Positions 8,107 to 19,283 of a stretch of 64,000 nt of DNA are shown here, in pieces. Below the pieces are notes generated by a model, which saw nothing but the letters and a program-made list of their open reading frames with translations, was not told where the DNA came from and searched no databases. The DNA lies in contig NZ_JANUCJ010000002.1 in NCBI RefSeq assembly GCF_024807615.1, positions 248,001 to 312,000 on the forward strand, given 5' to 3'. Within the stretch, counting starts at the first letter, position 1. Every line of letters begins with the position of its first letter. This stretch comes from Tsukamurella ocularis. Lineage in GTDB: Bacteria > Actinomycetota > Actinomycetes > Mycobacteriales > Mycobacteriaceae. A program made the translations under genes and the position numbers.

Positions 8107-9351
8107 GTGAATCCCCTGCGGAACCTGCAGCTCACGGCAGGTCCCGTACCGCTCCTCCTGCTCCTCACCGGAGCGGCTGCGCTCGCCGGCCTGATCTCCG
8201 CGACCCGTCGCGGCGGGTCAACGCGCACCGTCCTTGTCTGCGTGGCCGCCGCGCTCGCTGCGACAGCGTTCGTGGACTACCTGGTCGAGTTCGTGTGGAA
8301 GCCCTTCCCTGACCGCCTCGACCCGCTGGTGCTGCTGTGGATCGCCCTCGGTGTGCTGGCCCTGCTGCTCGCCGGGGTGCGGGTGGTCCGGGCACCGTCG
8401 TGGCGGTCCACGGCGCTGAGCACCGCGGCGGTCGGCCTGGTGGTCCTGATGGGCGCCGGCCAGGTGAACTCGCTGTACTCGGCGTACCCGTCGGTGGAGG
8501 ACCTGCTGCCCGTCGACTACCCGGCGACGGTGCCTCGTCCCTCCCCCGGCGCGACCGCCGAGCGCGGCGTGGTCGTGCGGGCGACGGTGCCGCCCACGCG
8601 CTCCCGGTTCGCGGCCCGCCAGGCGCTGGTCTACCTGCCGCCGGCGTACCTGTCCGGTGCGCGCGAGCGGCTGCCGGTGCTCATGCTCCTGCACGGGCAG
8701 CCGGGCTCGCCGCGGGACTGGTTCTCAGGCGGGAAGCTGGCCCGGACGATGGACTCCTATGCGCAGCGGCGGGGCGGCGTCGCGCCCGTCGTGGTGGTGC
8801 CGGACGCGACGGGCGGGCAGTTCGCGAACCCGCTCTGCGCCGACACCCGGCGCGCTCGGGCAGCGACCTATCTCGCCGAGGACGTGCCCGCATGGGTGCG
8901 CCAGAATCTGGCAGTGGATGCTGCCCCGCAGGCGTGGGCGGTCGGCGGCTACTCCTACGGCGGCACCTGCGCGCTGCAGCTGGCGACCCGGTTCCCGGAG
9001 GTCTTCCGGACCTTCCTGGCACTCTCGCCCGACGCGGAGCCGGACTTGGGCGGCGGGCGCGAGGCCACCGTCCGGGACGCCTTCGCCGGCGATCGCGGCG
9101 CGTACGCGCGGGCGGATCCGCTCACCCAGCTGTCGCTGCGGCGCTTCCCCGACAGTGCGGGCGTGCTCGTGGCCGGCACGGAAGACCCCGCGTCGACCGC
9201 AGCCGCGAAGCGGGTGGCCCTCGCCGCCGCGGGAGCCGGAATGACGGTGCGCACCCGATGGATCCGGGGCGGGCACGACTTCACTGTGTGGTCCGGCGGC
9301 CTGACGGCGGAACTCGACTGGCTCGGCGGCCGCCTGGGCCTCCCCACTTAG
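8107..9351 (+). CDS. membrane-anchored alpha/beta-hydrolase (esterase D / mycolyltransferase-like fold)
   Basis: The 414-residue protein begins with about four hydrophobic helices (residues 12-32, 40-62, 72-90 and 98-118). An extracytoplasmic esterase-D-type hydrolase domain follows. The nucleophile elbow is GGYSYGG (Ser283). An Asp in the GTEDP loop and His390 in GGHDF complete a plausible triad. The same architecture and family occur in mycolate-containing actinobacteria near trehalose mycolyltransferase relatives, but the antigen-85 signature is not obvious, so I call only the fold. GTG starts at 8098 and 8107 are both possible; GGGAG at 8094-8098 spaces better for 8107. Confidence 0.75.
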   Translation: MNPLRNLQLTAGPVPLLLLLTGAAALAGLISATRRGGSTRTVLVCVAAALAATAFVDYLVEFVWKPFPDRLDPLVLLWIALGVLALLLAGVRVVRAPSWRSTALSTAAVGLVVLMGAGQVNSLYSAYPSVEDLLPVDYPATVPRPSPGATAERGVVVRATVPPTRSRFAARQALVYLPPAYLSGARERLPVLMLLHGQPGSPRDWFSGGKLARTMDSYAQRRGGVAPVVVVPDATGGQFANPLCADTRRARAATYLAEDVPAWVRQNLAVDAAPQAWAVGGYSYGGTCALQLATRFPEVFRTFLALSPDAEPDLGGGREATVRDAFAGDRGAYARADPLTQLSLRRFPDSAGVLVAGTEDPASTAAAKRVALAAAGAGMTVRTRWIRGGHDFTVWSGGLTAELDWLGGRLGLPT

Positions 9352-9375
9352 CCCGGAACGGGTGGCCCGGAACGA

Positions 9376-10401
9376 CTAGGTGCGCAACAGCGCCCCGGCT
9401 GCGAAGTCGCCGGCGTGCGCGAAGGCCGCGAGGACCACGTCCTCCCCTGCGCCGATCCGCCCGTCCGCGCGGGCGATGGCGAAGGTGTGCGGGACGCCGA
9501 CCGCGAAGAGGTTGCCGCACTCGTCGAAGGTGTCGGGGTGCCGCTCCGGCGGGAGCTCGAGGGCCTCGCGCCAATTACGCAGGAACGTCCGGTTGGGCTG
9601 ATTGGTCACGAGGTGCCCGACGTCGGGGCCGCGCAGGCCTCCCGCAGCCGCGGCGGCGAGCGCGACCTCCGGCACGAGCCGGTTGCCCCGGGCGAGGACC
9701 TTCGCGATCTTGGCCTCGGTGAAGCCCACGTGCAGCTGCCCCTCGCCGGCCTCCCAGTACTTGCGCGGCGGCTCGACGGCGGCGGTCATGTCGCCCGCGT
9801 ACTCGCTGTGCTGCGCGCAGATCACCTCCCGGACCTCCAGCCCACCCGCCTGCGGGTCGGCGACGACGAGCGCGGCGGCGGCACCGTCGCCCGGGATGGC
9901 GGCCTGCGGCAGGTTCCGGACCCGGTCCTGGGTGAAGACGTTCCCGGCCGCGTTGGTCGCGGTGAGCAGCAGCGCCGACCGCGCGGTCCCCGCGGTGAAC
10001 ATCGTGCGCGCGAGCTGCAGCATGAGCAGGAAGGCGGCGCAGCCGCCGTTGTGGATGTCCAGGACCAGCGAGGGCCGGGTGCCGAGCCGGCGCACGACGT
10101 CGCCACCGCAGCCAACGACCGGCAGGTCCGGCAACTGCGAGTGGCTCAGCACCACATCGGCCTGCAGGGCCTCGTCCCCGACCTGCTCCCGGAGCCGGTC
10201 GATCGCCGCGCACATCAGGTCGACGTTCGACTCCCCCGCCGCCGCATGGTGCCGGTACGCGGGCGGCGCGAACATCGGGTTCGAGGTGAGCGTGCGACTG
10301 TCGGCGTCGGCGAACTCCCGGAAGTACTCGGCGGGTACCCGGTTCTCGGGCAGGTACGAGGCCAACCCGACGATCCGCGGGTTCACGAGCGGGGCGGTCA
10401 C
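9376..10401 (-). CDS. beta-ketoacyl-ACP synthase III-like protein with altered catalytic triad
   Basis: This 341-residue thiolase-fold protein resembles FabH/KAS III. The nucleophile is Cys121 in GGCAAF. The position of the catalytic His of FabH (HQAN motif) reads NQPN, so His is replaced by Asn267. The second polar residue, Asn297 in CGNLFAVG, is kept. A Cys-Asn-Asn set argues against ordinary decarboxylative condensation and for acyl transfer or an unusual condensation, as in secondary-metabolite KAS III enzymes. The GTG at 10401 overlaps the stop of the SRPBCC gene by four bases. An ATG at 10413 is possible but gives a long overlap. It is the last gene of a three-gene operon. Confidence 0.8.
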   Translation of the reverse strand: MTAPLVNPRIVGLASYLPENRVPAEYFREFADADSRTLTSNPMFAPPAYRHHAAAGESNVDLMCAAIDRLREQVGDEALQADVVLSHSQLPDLPVVGCGGDVVRRLGTRPSLVLDIHNGGCAAFLLMLQLARTMFTAGTARSALLLTATNAAGNVFTQDRVRNLPQAAIPGDGAAAALVVADPQAGGLEVREVICAQHSEYAGDMTAAVEPPRKYWEAGEGQLHVGFTEAKIAKVLARGNRLVPEVALAAAAAGGLRGPDVGHLVTNQPNRTFLRNWREALELPPERHPDTFDECGNLFAVGVPHTFAIARADGRIGAGEDVVLAAFAHAGDFAAGALLRT

Positions 10402-11030
10402 GACGTCATCCATTCGGGCTTGATCGGCTCCCCGTGCGCATGCCGGTGTTCGGCGATCGCCTTGAGGTTCTCGAGTTCCATCTGGTGGCCCGCTCCGAAC
10501 GTGTCCCACAGGTCGCCGACCCAGACGGGCCGCTCGGGCGGCGCCGTCTCGGGGTACGGGTTCTCGTCGTAGAAGGGGTGGTGGCAGTTGACCCACAGCA
10601 CCACGGAGCCGGGCCTGTTCAGCACGAGCCGCGCATCGACGATCCGCATCAGGTAGATCATCCAGAGATGCTTCCCCTGGTCCCAGGCGCAGTGGTAGTC
10701 GACGGTCCGCGCGTCCGGGTGGGCGACGGTGCGCGTGTAGATCTCGGTGTCGGCGCCGAGCATGTCGCGCGCGACCCACAGGCCGGCCTCGTCGGTCTCG
10801 CGGAAGCCGCGCAGGCTGTAGGTCCACTCCTCGAGGGAGCGGGTGTCGGAGAGCCAGTCGTAGAGATCGTCGGGCGGGGCGTTGACGTAGGACTGCACGG
10901 GGCAGAAGTCGCCGTAGATCTGCTGGTGCGGGTACACCGAGCGCATGCGGTCGACGAGGATCGGCTGCGCCACCGGGCGCGGGTGACTCTCGATCCGGAT
11001 GGTTCCTTCGATGTCGATGACGGGGATCAT
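10398..11030 (-). CDS. SRPBCC-type (START-like) protein, putative cyclase or ligand-binding partner
   Basis: The 210-residue protein looks like the SRPBCC helix-grip fold (START/polyketide cyclase superfamily), judged from its length and the WTYSLRGF and WDQGKHLWM segments. Members bind hydrophobic ligands and some cyclise or aromatise polyketides. The sequence has many aromatic and histidine residues in its second half. Four-base overlaps on both sides (ATGA with the ThDP enzyme, GTGA with the KAS III gene) make co-translation very likely, so its substrate is probably the product of those two enzymes. I cannot assign a specific reaction. Confidence 0.7.
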   Translation of the reverse strand: MIPVIDIEGTIRIESHPRPVAQPILVDRMRSVYPHQQIYGDFCPVQSYVNAPPDDLYDWLSDTRSLEEWTYSLRGFRETDEAGLWVARDMLGADTEIYTRTVAHPDARTVDYHCAWDQGKHLWMIYLMRIVDARLVLNRPGSVVLWVNCHHPFYDENPYPETAPPERPVWVGDLWDTFGAGHQMELENLKAIAEHRHAHGEPIKPEWMTS

Positions 11031-12682
11031 TGCCGCTCCTTCGCGGTATCGGGCAGCAGCGCTGCGAACGGCGGGATCTCCGCAGGGTCGGTCCCGATCT
11101 CCAGGCACGACGGTCCGCCGCCGGACCCGGTCAGGAGCTCGGCCGCGGCGGACCGCACACCGTCGGGCGTGGTGGCCGAGCGGACGGGCAGGGTGGGGAA
11201 CATGGCGGCCAGGCCGTCAGCGATCCGGCTGGGCCGGAACCGGTTGATGCTGGGCAGGTCGGGGAAGAACTTCCCCTCGCGGGCCACGCACATACCGTGA
11301 GCGTCGTTGTTGAGCACCACCAGTAGGACGGACGCCCGCGCCTCGATCGCGGTGTGGATCTCCATGCCGTGCATGAAGAATGCACCGTCACCGGCGAGGA
11401 TCACGGTGGGCCGGCCGGTGGCTATCGCGGCGCCGATCCCCGCGGCGATGCCGTGCCCCATGCCGCCCATACCTAGTGCGACGAGGAAGCGGTCGCCGGT
11501 GCCGAGCGGGAGGCGGTGCACCGCGGCGGCACCGGCGTTGCCGGCATCGGCGAAGACGAGTGCGTCAGCGGGGATCGCGGCGGCCATCGCGTCGACGGCA
11601 TCGGCGCAGGTGAGCAACCCGGAGTCGTTCCGCGGCACGGTGATCGGGACGGGCGCCGCGGCGGTCCACGGGACGCGCGCGCGTGCGCCGACCGCGTCCG
11701 CGAGGGCCCTCGCGTAGGCGGCGAGGTCGCGGGCGGGCTCGTGGACCGTCACGTCGCGCAGCGGCGGCTCGGCGGCGACGTGCACCGTGCAGGTGACGTC
11801 CATCGCGTCGTCCAGCCCGGTGCGGTCCATGAGGTCGAGCTCGGTGCCCAGCGCCAGGATGAGGTCCGCGTCGGCGGCGACCCGTGGCACCGAGGGATGC
11901 CCCATGACGCCCGCGACGCCCACGACGCCGGTCCGGGGCGCGGCGTCGCGCCCGTTGGGGCCGACCGCGATCACGGCGCCCGTCGCCGCCGCCAGCGCCG
12001 CGACGGGTCCGGCGAGCCGGGCCCGGGACGCGGCCTCGCCGAGCAGGATCAAGGGCCTCCGTGCCGCGCGGACGAGCCGCACCACCTCCTGCGACGGTGC
12101 CTCCGGCCCGGGTGGGATCGGTGCGCGCCCCGCCGGTCCGGGACAGTCGGCGAGCTGGACGTCCTTGGGCAGGAGCAGCGCTGCGGGCAGCCCCTGCTCG
12201 ATCGCCGCAAAGGCACCTTCGAGCGCGGGGGCGAGATCCTCCGGCACGGAAACCTTCGCGGCGAAGCCGGTCACGCCACGCAGGACGGCGAGGACGTCGA
12301 CGGTGCGCGGGGCCGCGCACATGTCCTGGAAGGCGCCGCGCCCCTCGGCGGCGGTCGGCGGACTCCCGATGAGTGCGAGGACGGGCGAACGGGACTGGTA
12401 CGCCTCGGCCAGGGCTGGGACGCAATTCATCGCCGCGCCGCCGGAGGTGGCGATCAAGCAGCCTGGCCGGCCGGTCATGCGCGCCGCTCCGTCCGCCATG
12501 GCGCCGGCGCCGAACTCGTGCTTGGCAATGGTCACCGTGAGGCGGCGGTCCTCGGGGGCGCGAAGCAGTGCGGCGAACAGGTCCTCGGAATTGGCCCCGT
12601 GAATGCCGTATGCGTGGCGAAACCCATACGCATACAAAGCATTTGCAATCCTGTCAGCGACCTTTGACGTCACAAGCCTCAC
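11027..12682 (-). CDS. thiamine diphosphate-dependent enzyme (acetolactate synthase/decarboxylase family)
   Basis: The 551-residue protein has the three-domain ThDP layout. The N-terminal PYR domain carries the activating glutamate in KHEFG (Glu56). A central Rossmann-like domain follows. The C-terminal PP domain has the Mg-ThDP motif from GDG (about residue 432) to NN. Family members decarboxylate 2-oxo acids and transfer the aldehyde unit; the exact donor and acceptor are unknown. The HGANSEDLF start is unlike housekeeping acetolactate synthase, and no small regulatory subunit is present. GTG starts at 12682 and 12673 are candidates. It heads the operon with the SRPBCC and KAS III genes, and a perfect CRP-type palindrome lies just upstream. 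Confidence 0.85.
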   Translation of the reverse strand: MRLVTSKVADRIANALYAYGFRHAYGIHGANSEDLFAALLRAPEDRRLTVTIAKHEFGAGAMADGAARMTGRPGCLIATSGGAAMNCVPALAEAYQSRSPVLALIGSPPTAAEGRGAFQDMCAAPRTVDVLAVLRGVTGFAAKVSVPEDLAPALEGAFAAIEQGLPAALLLPKDVQLADCPGPAGRAPIPPGPEAPSQEVVRLVRAARRPLILLGEAASRARLAGPVAALAAATGAVIAVGPNGRDAAPRTGVVGVAGVMGHPSVPRVAADADLILALGTELDLMDRTGLDDAMDVTCTVHVAAEPPLRDVTVHEPARDLAAYARALADAVGARARVPWTAAAPVPITVPRNDSGLLTCADAVDAMAAAIPADALVFADAGNAGAAAVHRLPLGTGDRFLVALGMGGMGHGIAAGIGAAIATGRPTVILAGDGAFFMHGMEIHTAIEARASVLLVVLNNDAHGMCVAREGKFFPDLPSINRFRPSRIADGLAAMFPTLPVRSATTPDGVRSAAAELLTGSGGGPSCLEIGTDPAEIPPFAALLPDTAKERQ

Positions 12683-12692
12683 AGTAGGCCGG

Positions 12693-12708
12693 TGTGACCG
12701 GCTTCACA
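12693..12708. promoter_or_regulatory. CRP/GlxR-type binding site
   Basis: TGTGACCGGCTTCACA fits the consensus TGTGA-N6-TCACA exactly. It is centred about 18 bases upstream of the ThDP gene start. A second overlapping dyad (GCCGGT-GTG-ACCGGC, 12688-12702) shares its centre region. This close to the start a cAMP-CRP-family regulator would more likely repress than activate, unless the true start is further downstream. The match is seen; binding is inferred. Confidence 0.6.
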
Positions 12709-12741
12709 ACAGAGCAGGCGAACGCTGTCCGCTTATCCCTG

Positions 12742-13200
12742 CTACCCGAGCAGGTTGCGCGCGAACGCCTCGGCGCCTGCAAGATCCGCCGCGCTCGGGC
12801 GACCCTTGTTCATACCTCCGACCAGCGCGAACGGCCCCATCGTGTCGAGCCCGCGGCAGTGGAAGACCTCGGGCGCGAGCCGGAATCCGGCGTCGGTGAG
12901 GAGATTCGCGAGCGTACGGGTGTACCGGCGCAGCGGCGTCTCGGGCAGTCCGCTGGTGGCGTAGACGAAGGCCGTCCCGCGCGGCTTCGCGGCGAGGCCG
13001 CGGACGAGGCCGACGAGGGCCGGGTCGAAGGCCATCCAGTACACGCCCGAGCCGAAACCGACCAGGTCGGCGGCGTCGATCTGATCCGCCGTCACCTCCC
13101 CGGGGGTGAGCACCGGCGCGTTCAGGACCCCGCCGATCCGATCGGCCACCTTCCGGGTGTTGCCGTGGTGCTTGGACGCGCAGATCACGAGTGCCGACAT
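12742..13200 (-). CDS. flavodoxin-family protein
   Basis: The 152-residue protein has the flavodoxin fold. The FMN phosphate-binding loop is near the N-terminus (CASKHHGNTRKVA, residues 8-20). The middle VGFGSGVYW segment resembles the first isoalloxazine loop, and YATSGLPE resembles the second. Such proteins carry electrons or act as small FMN oxidoreductases. It lies 60 bases upstream of the ThDP gene on the same strand, but the intervening dyads suggest separate control. It could still supply electrons to that pathway. Confidence 0.8.
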   Translation of the reverse strand: MSALVICASKHHGNTRKVADRIGGVLNAPVLTPGEVTADQIDAADLVGFGSGVYWMAFDPALVGLVRGLAAKPRGTAFVYATSGLPETPLRRYTRTLANLLTDAGFRLAPEVFHCRGLDTMGPFALVGGMNKGRPSAADLAGAEAFARNLLG

Positions 13201-13227
13201 GATCCCATCGTGGCACGGATCAGCAGG

Positions 13228-13686
13228 TCACGCTCCGGACCAGCGGTCCACGTCGGCCTGCGTGACCTCGACCGGGGCCTGCTTCCGCTGGGTGATCCGG
13301 ATGTGGTTGCCGAACGGGTCTCGCAGCGCGCAGTCGATGCCGTAGGGCTGCTCCTGCGGCTCCTCCGTGAACTCGACGCCCTGCGCGCTCAGCTTCTCGA
13401 AGACACCGCGGCAGTCGTCGGTGTTGAGGATGCAGGCCACACCGAGCGCGCCCTTGGTGAGCAGATCCCGTTGCGCGGCGACGGTCTCCGGGCTCCCGCC
13501 TCCCACGCCCAGGACCTCCAGTACCAGTTCGCGCTGGGGGTCGGACGGCAGGGCGATGGTGAGCCAGCGCATGAAGCCCATATCGACGTCGTCGTGGACT
13601 TCGAAGCCCAACTTGCCGACGTAGAAGTCGAGGGCCTCGTCCTGGTCGAGAACGAAGACGGACGTGATAGCGATCGAAGTGAACAT
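13228..13686 (-). CDS. VOC-superfamily (glyoxalase/bleomycin-resistance fold) protein
   Basis: The 152-residue protein is a single VOC module with two beta-alpha-beta-beta-beta repeats. An N-terminal VLDQDEALDFYVGKLGFEV segment and a C-terminal RDPFGNHIRI segment carry the usual metal-ligand region. VOC proteins include glyoxalases, dioxygenases and antibiotic-binding proteins, and the substrate cannot be told. It follows the AraC-type gene by 48 bases on the same strand. This regulator-plus-VOC pair is common in actinobacteria and suggests the neighbour controls it. Confidence 0.85.
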   Translation of the reverse strand: MFTSIAITSVFVLDQDEALDFYVGKLGFEVHDDVDMGFMRWLTIALPSDPQRELVLEVLGVGGGSPETVAAQRDLLTKGALGVACILNTDDCRGVFEKLSAQGVEFTEEPQEQPYGIDCALRDPFGNHIRITQRKQAPVEVTQADVDRWSGA

Positions 13687-13734
13687 GGGACCGAGCCTAC
13701 GAAGCCCGAGCGGACACCGCTTATCCGAAACTGC

Positions 13735-14133
13735 TCAGTGCACGGGACGGGTCCACGCCCGCACGACGCAGCCCGGGGCGCGCACCGACGCCACGTCGCG
13801 CCGGTATTCCGAGGGCGAGCGCCCGACGATCGCGCGGAAGGTCCGGCTGAACGTGCCGGACGAGCCGAAGCCGACCTCGTAGGCGATCTCGGTGATCGCG
13901 CGGTCGGTGTCGCGGAGCCGCGCCATGGCCCGCTCGATCCGGCGCCGCTGCAGGTACCGGTGCGGCGTCTCGCCGAAGGCGGCGGCGAACTCCCGGGAGA
14001 AGTGGGCGGGCGACATGAGGGCGATCCGCGCCACCGCCGCGACGTCGAGCGGCTCCGAGTAGCGCCGGTCCATCGCGTCCCGCGCCCGCAGGAGTCGGCG
14101 GTTCGCGTCCTCCTGCGGCGTGAGCTCGGGCAC
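13735..14133 (-). CDS. AraC/XylS-type transcriptional regulator, DNA-binding domain only
   Basis: The 132-residue protein consists almost entirely of the double helix-turn-helix of the AraC family. The first helix-turn-helix is near DVAAVARIALMSPAHFSREF and the second ends in the conserved VGFGSSGTFSRTFR-type segment. There is no room for a ligand-binding domain, so it may be a compact regulator of the VOC gene. The GTG at 14133 lies 14 bases after the meaB stop, so read-through from the mut operon is possible. No good ribosome binding site supports this start. Confidence 0.8.
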   Translation of the reverse strand: MPELTPQEDANRRLLRARDAMDRRYSEPLDVAAVARIALMSPAHFSREFAAAFGETPHRYLQRRRIERAMARLRDTDRAITEIAYEVGFGSSGTFSRTFRAIVGRSPSEYRRDVASVRAPGCVVRAWTRPVH

Positions 14134-14147
14134 GGCGTCAGTACCGG

Positions 14148-15127
14148 TCAGCGGCCGTCGAAGGCGTCGAGGATGCGCTGCGCGGCGAGGGCGGGCGTCA
14201 GCGAGCCGTCCTGCACGGAAGCCTCGACGCCGGACCGCACGAACCGCACACCGTCGGAATGCTCGACCCGGCCGAGGATGGCGTCCCGGACCATCGTCCA
14301 GGTCCAGTCGACCTGCTGCTGCCGGCGGCGACGGTCGAACTCCCCCGCCTCCTGCAGCGTGCTGCGGTGCCGCAGGACGGCGTCCCAGAACTCGGGGATG
14401 CCAGTGCCTTCGACGGCGCTCTGCGTGAGCACGGGCGGACGCCACAGGGAGCCGCGCGGGTGGATGAGGCGCAGCGCGCTCGACAGCTCGCGTGCCGCGA
14501 CGCGCGCCTCGACCACGTGGTCACCGTCGGCCTTGTTGACGGCCACCACGTCGGCGAGCTCGAGCACACCCTTCTTGATGCCCTGCAACTGGTCGCCCGT
14601 GCGCGCGAGGGTGAGGAAGGTGAAGGTGTCGACCATGTTCGCGACGGTGACCTCGGACTGCCCGACGCCGACGGTCTCGACCAGGATGACGTCGAAGCCG
14701 GCGGCCTCCATCAGCACCATGGTCTCGCGCGTGGCCTTCGCGACGCCGCCGAGCGTGCCCGAGGTGGGCGACGGCCGGATGTACGCGCGCGGGTTCACTG
14801 CGAGGGTGCCCATCCGGGTCTTGTCGCCCAGGATGGAGCCGCCGCTGCGGGTGGACGACGGGTCCACCGCGAGCACGGCGACCTTGTGGCCCAACGAGAT
14901 CAGATGGTTGCCCAGGGCCTCGATGGTGGTGGACTTCCCCACCCCGGGCACGCCGGTGATCCCGACGCGGGTGGCGATCGGCGCGTCCGGTCCCGGCGTC
15001 ACCGCGAGCAGCAGCTCCTGCGCGAGGGCCTGGTGGTCGGGGCGCCGGGACTCGACGAGGGTGATGGCGCGCGCCAGCAGGGCGCGCTTGTCGGCCCGGA
15101 CCCCGTCCGTGAGTTCGGCGACGGTGA

Positions 15128-15131
<4 letters not shown>
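14148..15131 (-). CDS. meaB: methylmalonyl-CoA mutase-associated GTPase MeaB
   Basis: The 327-residue G3E-type P-loop GTPase loads and protects adenosylcobalamin in methylmalonyl-CoA mutase. The Walker A motif is GVPGVGKST (about residues 55-63). The switch region contains the ETVGVGQSE segment and the base-specificity motif is VNKAD. A C-terminal dimerisation arm rich in Arg and Gln is present. The GTG start overlaps the mutB stop by four bases, matching the mutA-mutB-meaB order known from mycobacteria (Rv1496 is the M. tuberculosis counterpart, from memory). Confidence 0.95.
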
Positions 15132-17368
<2,237 letters not shown>

Positions 17369-17369
17369 C

Positions 17370-19163
17370 TCAGGCCCCCAGCCGGGTCAGCAGGTCGTCG
17401 AGCGCGGCGGCCGCGTCGATCTTCGCGTGCAGGTAGATGTCGATCAGGCCGTCGTCGACGGTGCCCGGCGCGCCCGCGAGCAGCACGAGGGCGCCCTCCT
17501 CGCGCAGCGAGCGGGCCAGGGCCTCGCCCTCCTCGGCGTAGCCGGGGTCGGATCCGGCCAGGGCGGCGATCCGCGCCCCCGGCGAACCGTCGAGCGTGGC
17601 GGTGCCCGCGGCCTGCTCGGTCGCGTCCAGCACCGTTTCGATGCCGCCGGAGGCGAGCAAGTTCGTCAGGAAGGTGGACCGGCCGTTGTACTGGGCGACG
17701 GTGCCGATGGTCACCATTCGGATCCGGGGCCGGACGCCGTGCTCGCGGAGGAAGGCGTCGGACCGGGCCCGCAGGGACTCGAACGGCGCGGCGTACGACC
17801 GCACGACGGGGCCGTTGGTCGCGGCCGACGGGTCGATCGGCGGCTCGGCCAGGTTCGGGAACTCATTGACGCCGGTGAGCTTGCGCGCGCGCCGCGCCAC
17901 GGCATCGTCCCGGCGGTCCGCGGACTCACCGAGCTGCCTCGCGACGGTCTCCTCCGCGGCGCCGCGGGCGAAGCCCCCCGCACCCTCGACGGACTGGAAG
18001 ACGCCCCACGCCGCACGGGCGAGGTCGTCGGTGAGGGATTCGACGTGCCACGAGCCGGCACCGGGATCGATGACGCGGCCGAGGTTCGACTCCTCGAGCA
18101 GGAGCAGCTGCGTGTTGCGGGCGATGCGCCGCGCGAAGGCGGGCGAGTAGCCCTCGATGCCGCCGGGCAGGGCCTCGTCGTAGTCGAGGGTGGTCACGTA
18201 GTCCGCCCCGCCGAGACCGGCGCCGAAGGCGGCGACGGTGGTGCGCAGCAGGTTCACCCACGGGTCGCGCTGCGTGGTCGCGGCAAGCGAGGTGACGGCG
18301 TGCACGGGGGGGTTCCCGGCCTCGGGCGCGCCGAGATGCTGCGCGACGCGGGCCCAGACGGTGCGCCAGGCGCGGATCTTGGCAAGGGTGAGGAACTGGT
18401 CGTCGGTGGCGGCCAGGCGGATAGTGAACTGGTTGAGCGCGGCGGCGGTGGTCAGGCCGGCCGCGGTGAGGGCGCGCACCTGGTCGAGGGCGGCGGCGGC
18501 AGTCATGCCCAGCTCCTGTGCGGCGGTGGCACCGGCGTTGTGCAGGTCGGCACCGTCGGCGACGAGGGCACGCACGTCCTCGGTGCGGGCATCGGCGGTG
18601 CGGGCGAGCTCGACGGCCTCGTCGAGGGAGACGTCCGCGCGCCCCACGACCTCGGAGGTCAGCGGCGCGGCGCCCAGGCTGACACGCACCAGGTCGGCGC
18701 GGTAGGCGTCGGATTCGGCGGCCTTGTCCAGCGCCGCGTACACCTGCGCCGCGGCCTCGGCGGCACGACCGCCGGCGGTGAGCAGGATCGGCGCCATGTC
18801 CGGGTAGACGCCGTCGAGGAGCGGCGCGGGGTCGGGGCGCATGAACCAGAGGGCGCTCGCGCCGGACTCCAGGGCGCCGAGCACGTCGGCGGAGTCGGTG
18901 GTCGCGTCGAACCGCTCGGCGACCTTCCAGCCCAGGCGGACGTCCGGGGTGGGGTTGCCGCCGCGCACATAGGGGAAGGTGCCGGGCAACGGGGCCTCAG
19001 GGAGCTCGTCGCGCTGCGAGTACAGCGGCGCGATCTGCACGCCGTCGTCCTCGGTGAGGGTGGTCAGCGCGGCGATCGGGTCCTCGGGCGGCGTGCCGCC
19101 GCGCGACTTCGCGAGCACGGCGCCGACGGACTCGCGCCATGCCTGAAAGGGACTGTCCACCAC
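17370..19163 (-). CDS. mutA: methylmalonyl-CoA mutase small subunit
   Basis: The 597-residue small subunit resembles MutB but has a degenerate, non-catalytic B12 region and serves as the structural partner of the heterodimer. The barrel segments ([37 protein letters not shown]) are well conserved. A strong AGGAGG (19169-19174, minus strand) supports the start. Two adjacent GTG codons (19163 and 19160) are 5 and 8 bases from it, and either could be used. The promoter should lie in the 120-base gap shared with the divergent TVP38-type gene. Confidence 0.95.
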   Translation of the reverse strand: MVDSPFQAWRESVGAVLAKSRGGTPPEDPIAALTTLTEDDGVQIAPLYSQRDELPEAPLPGTFPYVRGGNPTPDVRLGWKVAERFDATTDSADVLGALESGASALWFMRPDPAPLLDGVYPDMAPILLTAGGRAAEAAAQVYAALDKAAESDAYRADLVRVSLGAAPLTSEVVGRADVSLDEAVELARTADARTEDVRALVADGADLHNAGATAAQELGMTAAAALDQVRALTAAGLTTAAALNQFTIRLAATDDQFLTLAKIRAWRTVWARVAQHLGAPEAGNPPVHAVTSLAATTQRDPWVNLLRTTVAAFGAGLGGADYVTTLDYDEALPGGIEGYSPAFARRIARNTQLLLLEESNLGRVIDPGAGSWHVESLTDDLARAAWGVFQSVEGAGGFARGAAEETVARQLGESADRRDDAVARRARKLTGVNEFPNLAEPPIDPSAATNGPVVRSYAAPFESLRARSDAFLREHGVRPRIRMVTIGTVAQYNGRSTFLTNLLASGGIETVLDATEQAAGTATLDGSPGARIAALAGSDPGYAEEGEALARSLREEGALVLLAGAPGTVDDGLIDIYLHAKIDAAAALDDLLTRLGA

Positions 19164-19283
19164 GTGGGCCTCCTCACCTGTGGCCGCGCACACGCACGAC
19201 CGGGCACCGGCCGTCGCGTCACATCGGCGGCCGAGAACCCACGTTAACCGATTGCTGTTGCTACGCCCCAGTAGGGTCGTCCC

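Noticed and set aside
9352-9375. Direct repeat GCCCGGAACG between convergent genes
   Set aside because: Only 10 bases repeated once in a 24-base gap; too short to call an element or terminator.
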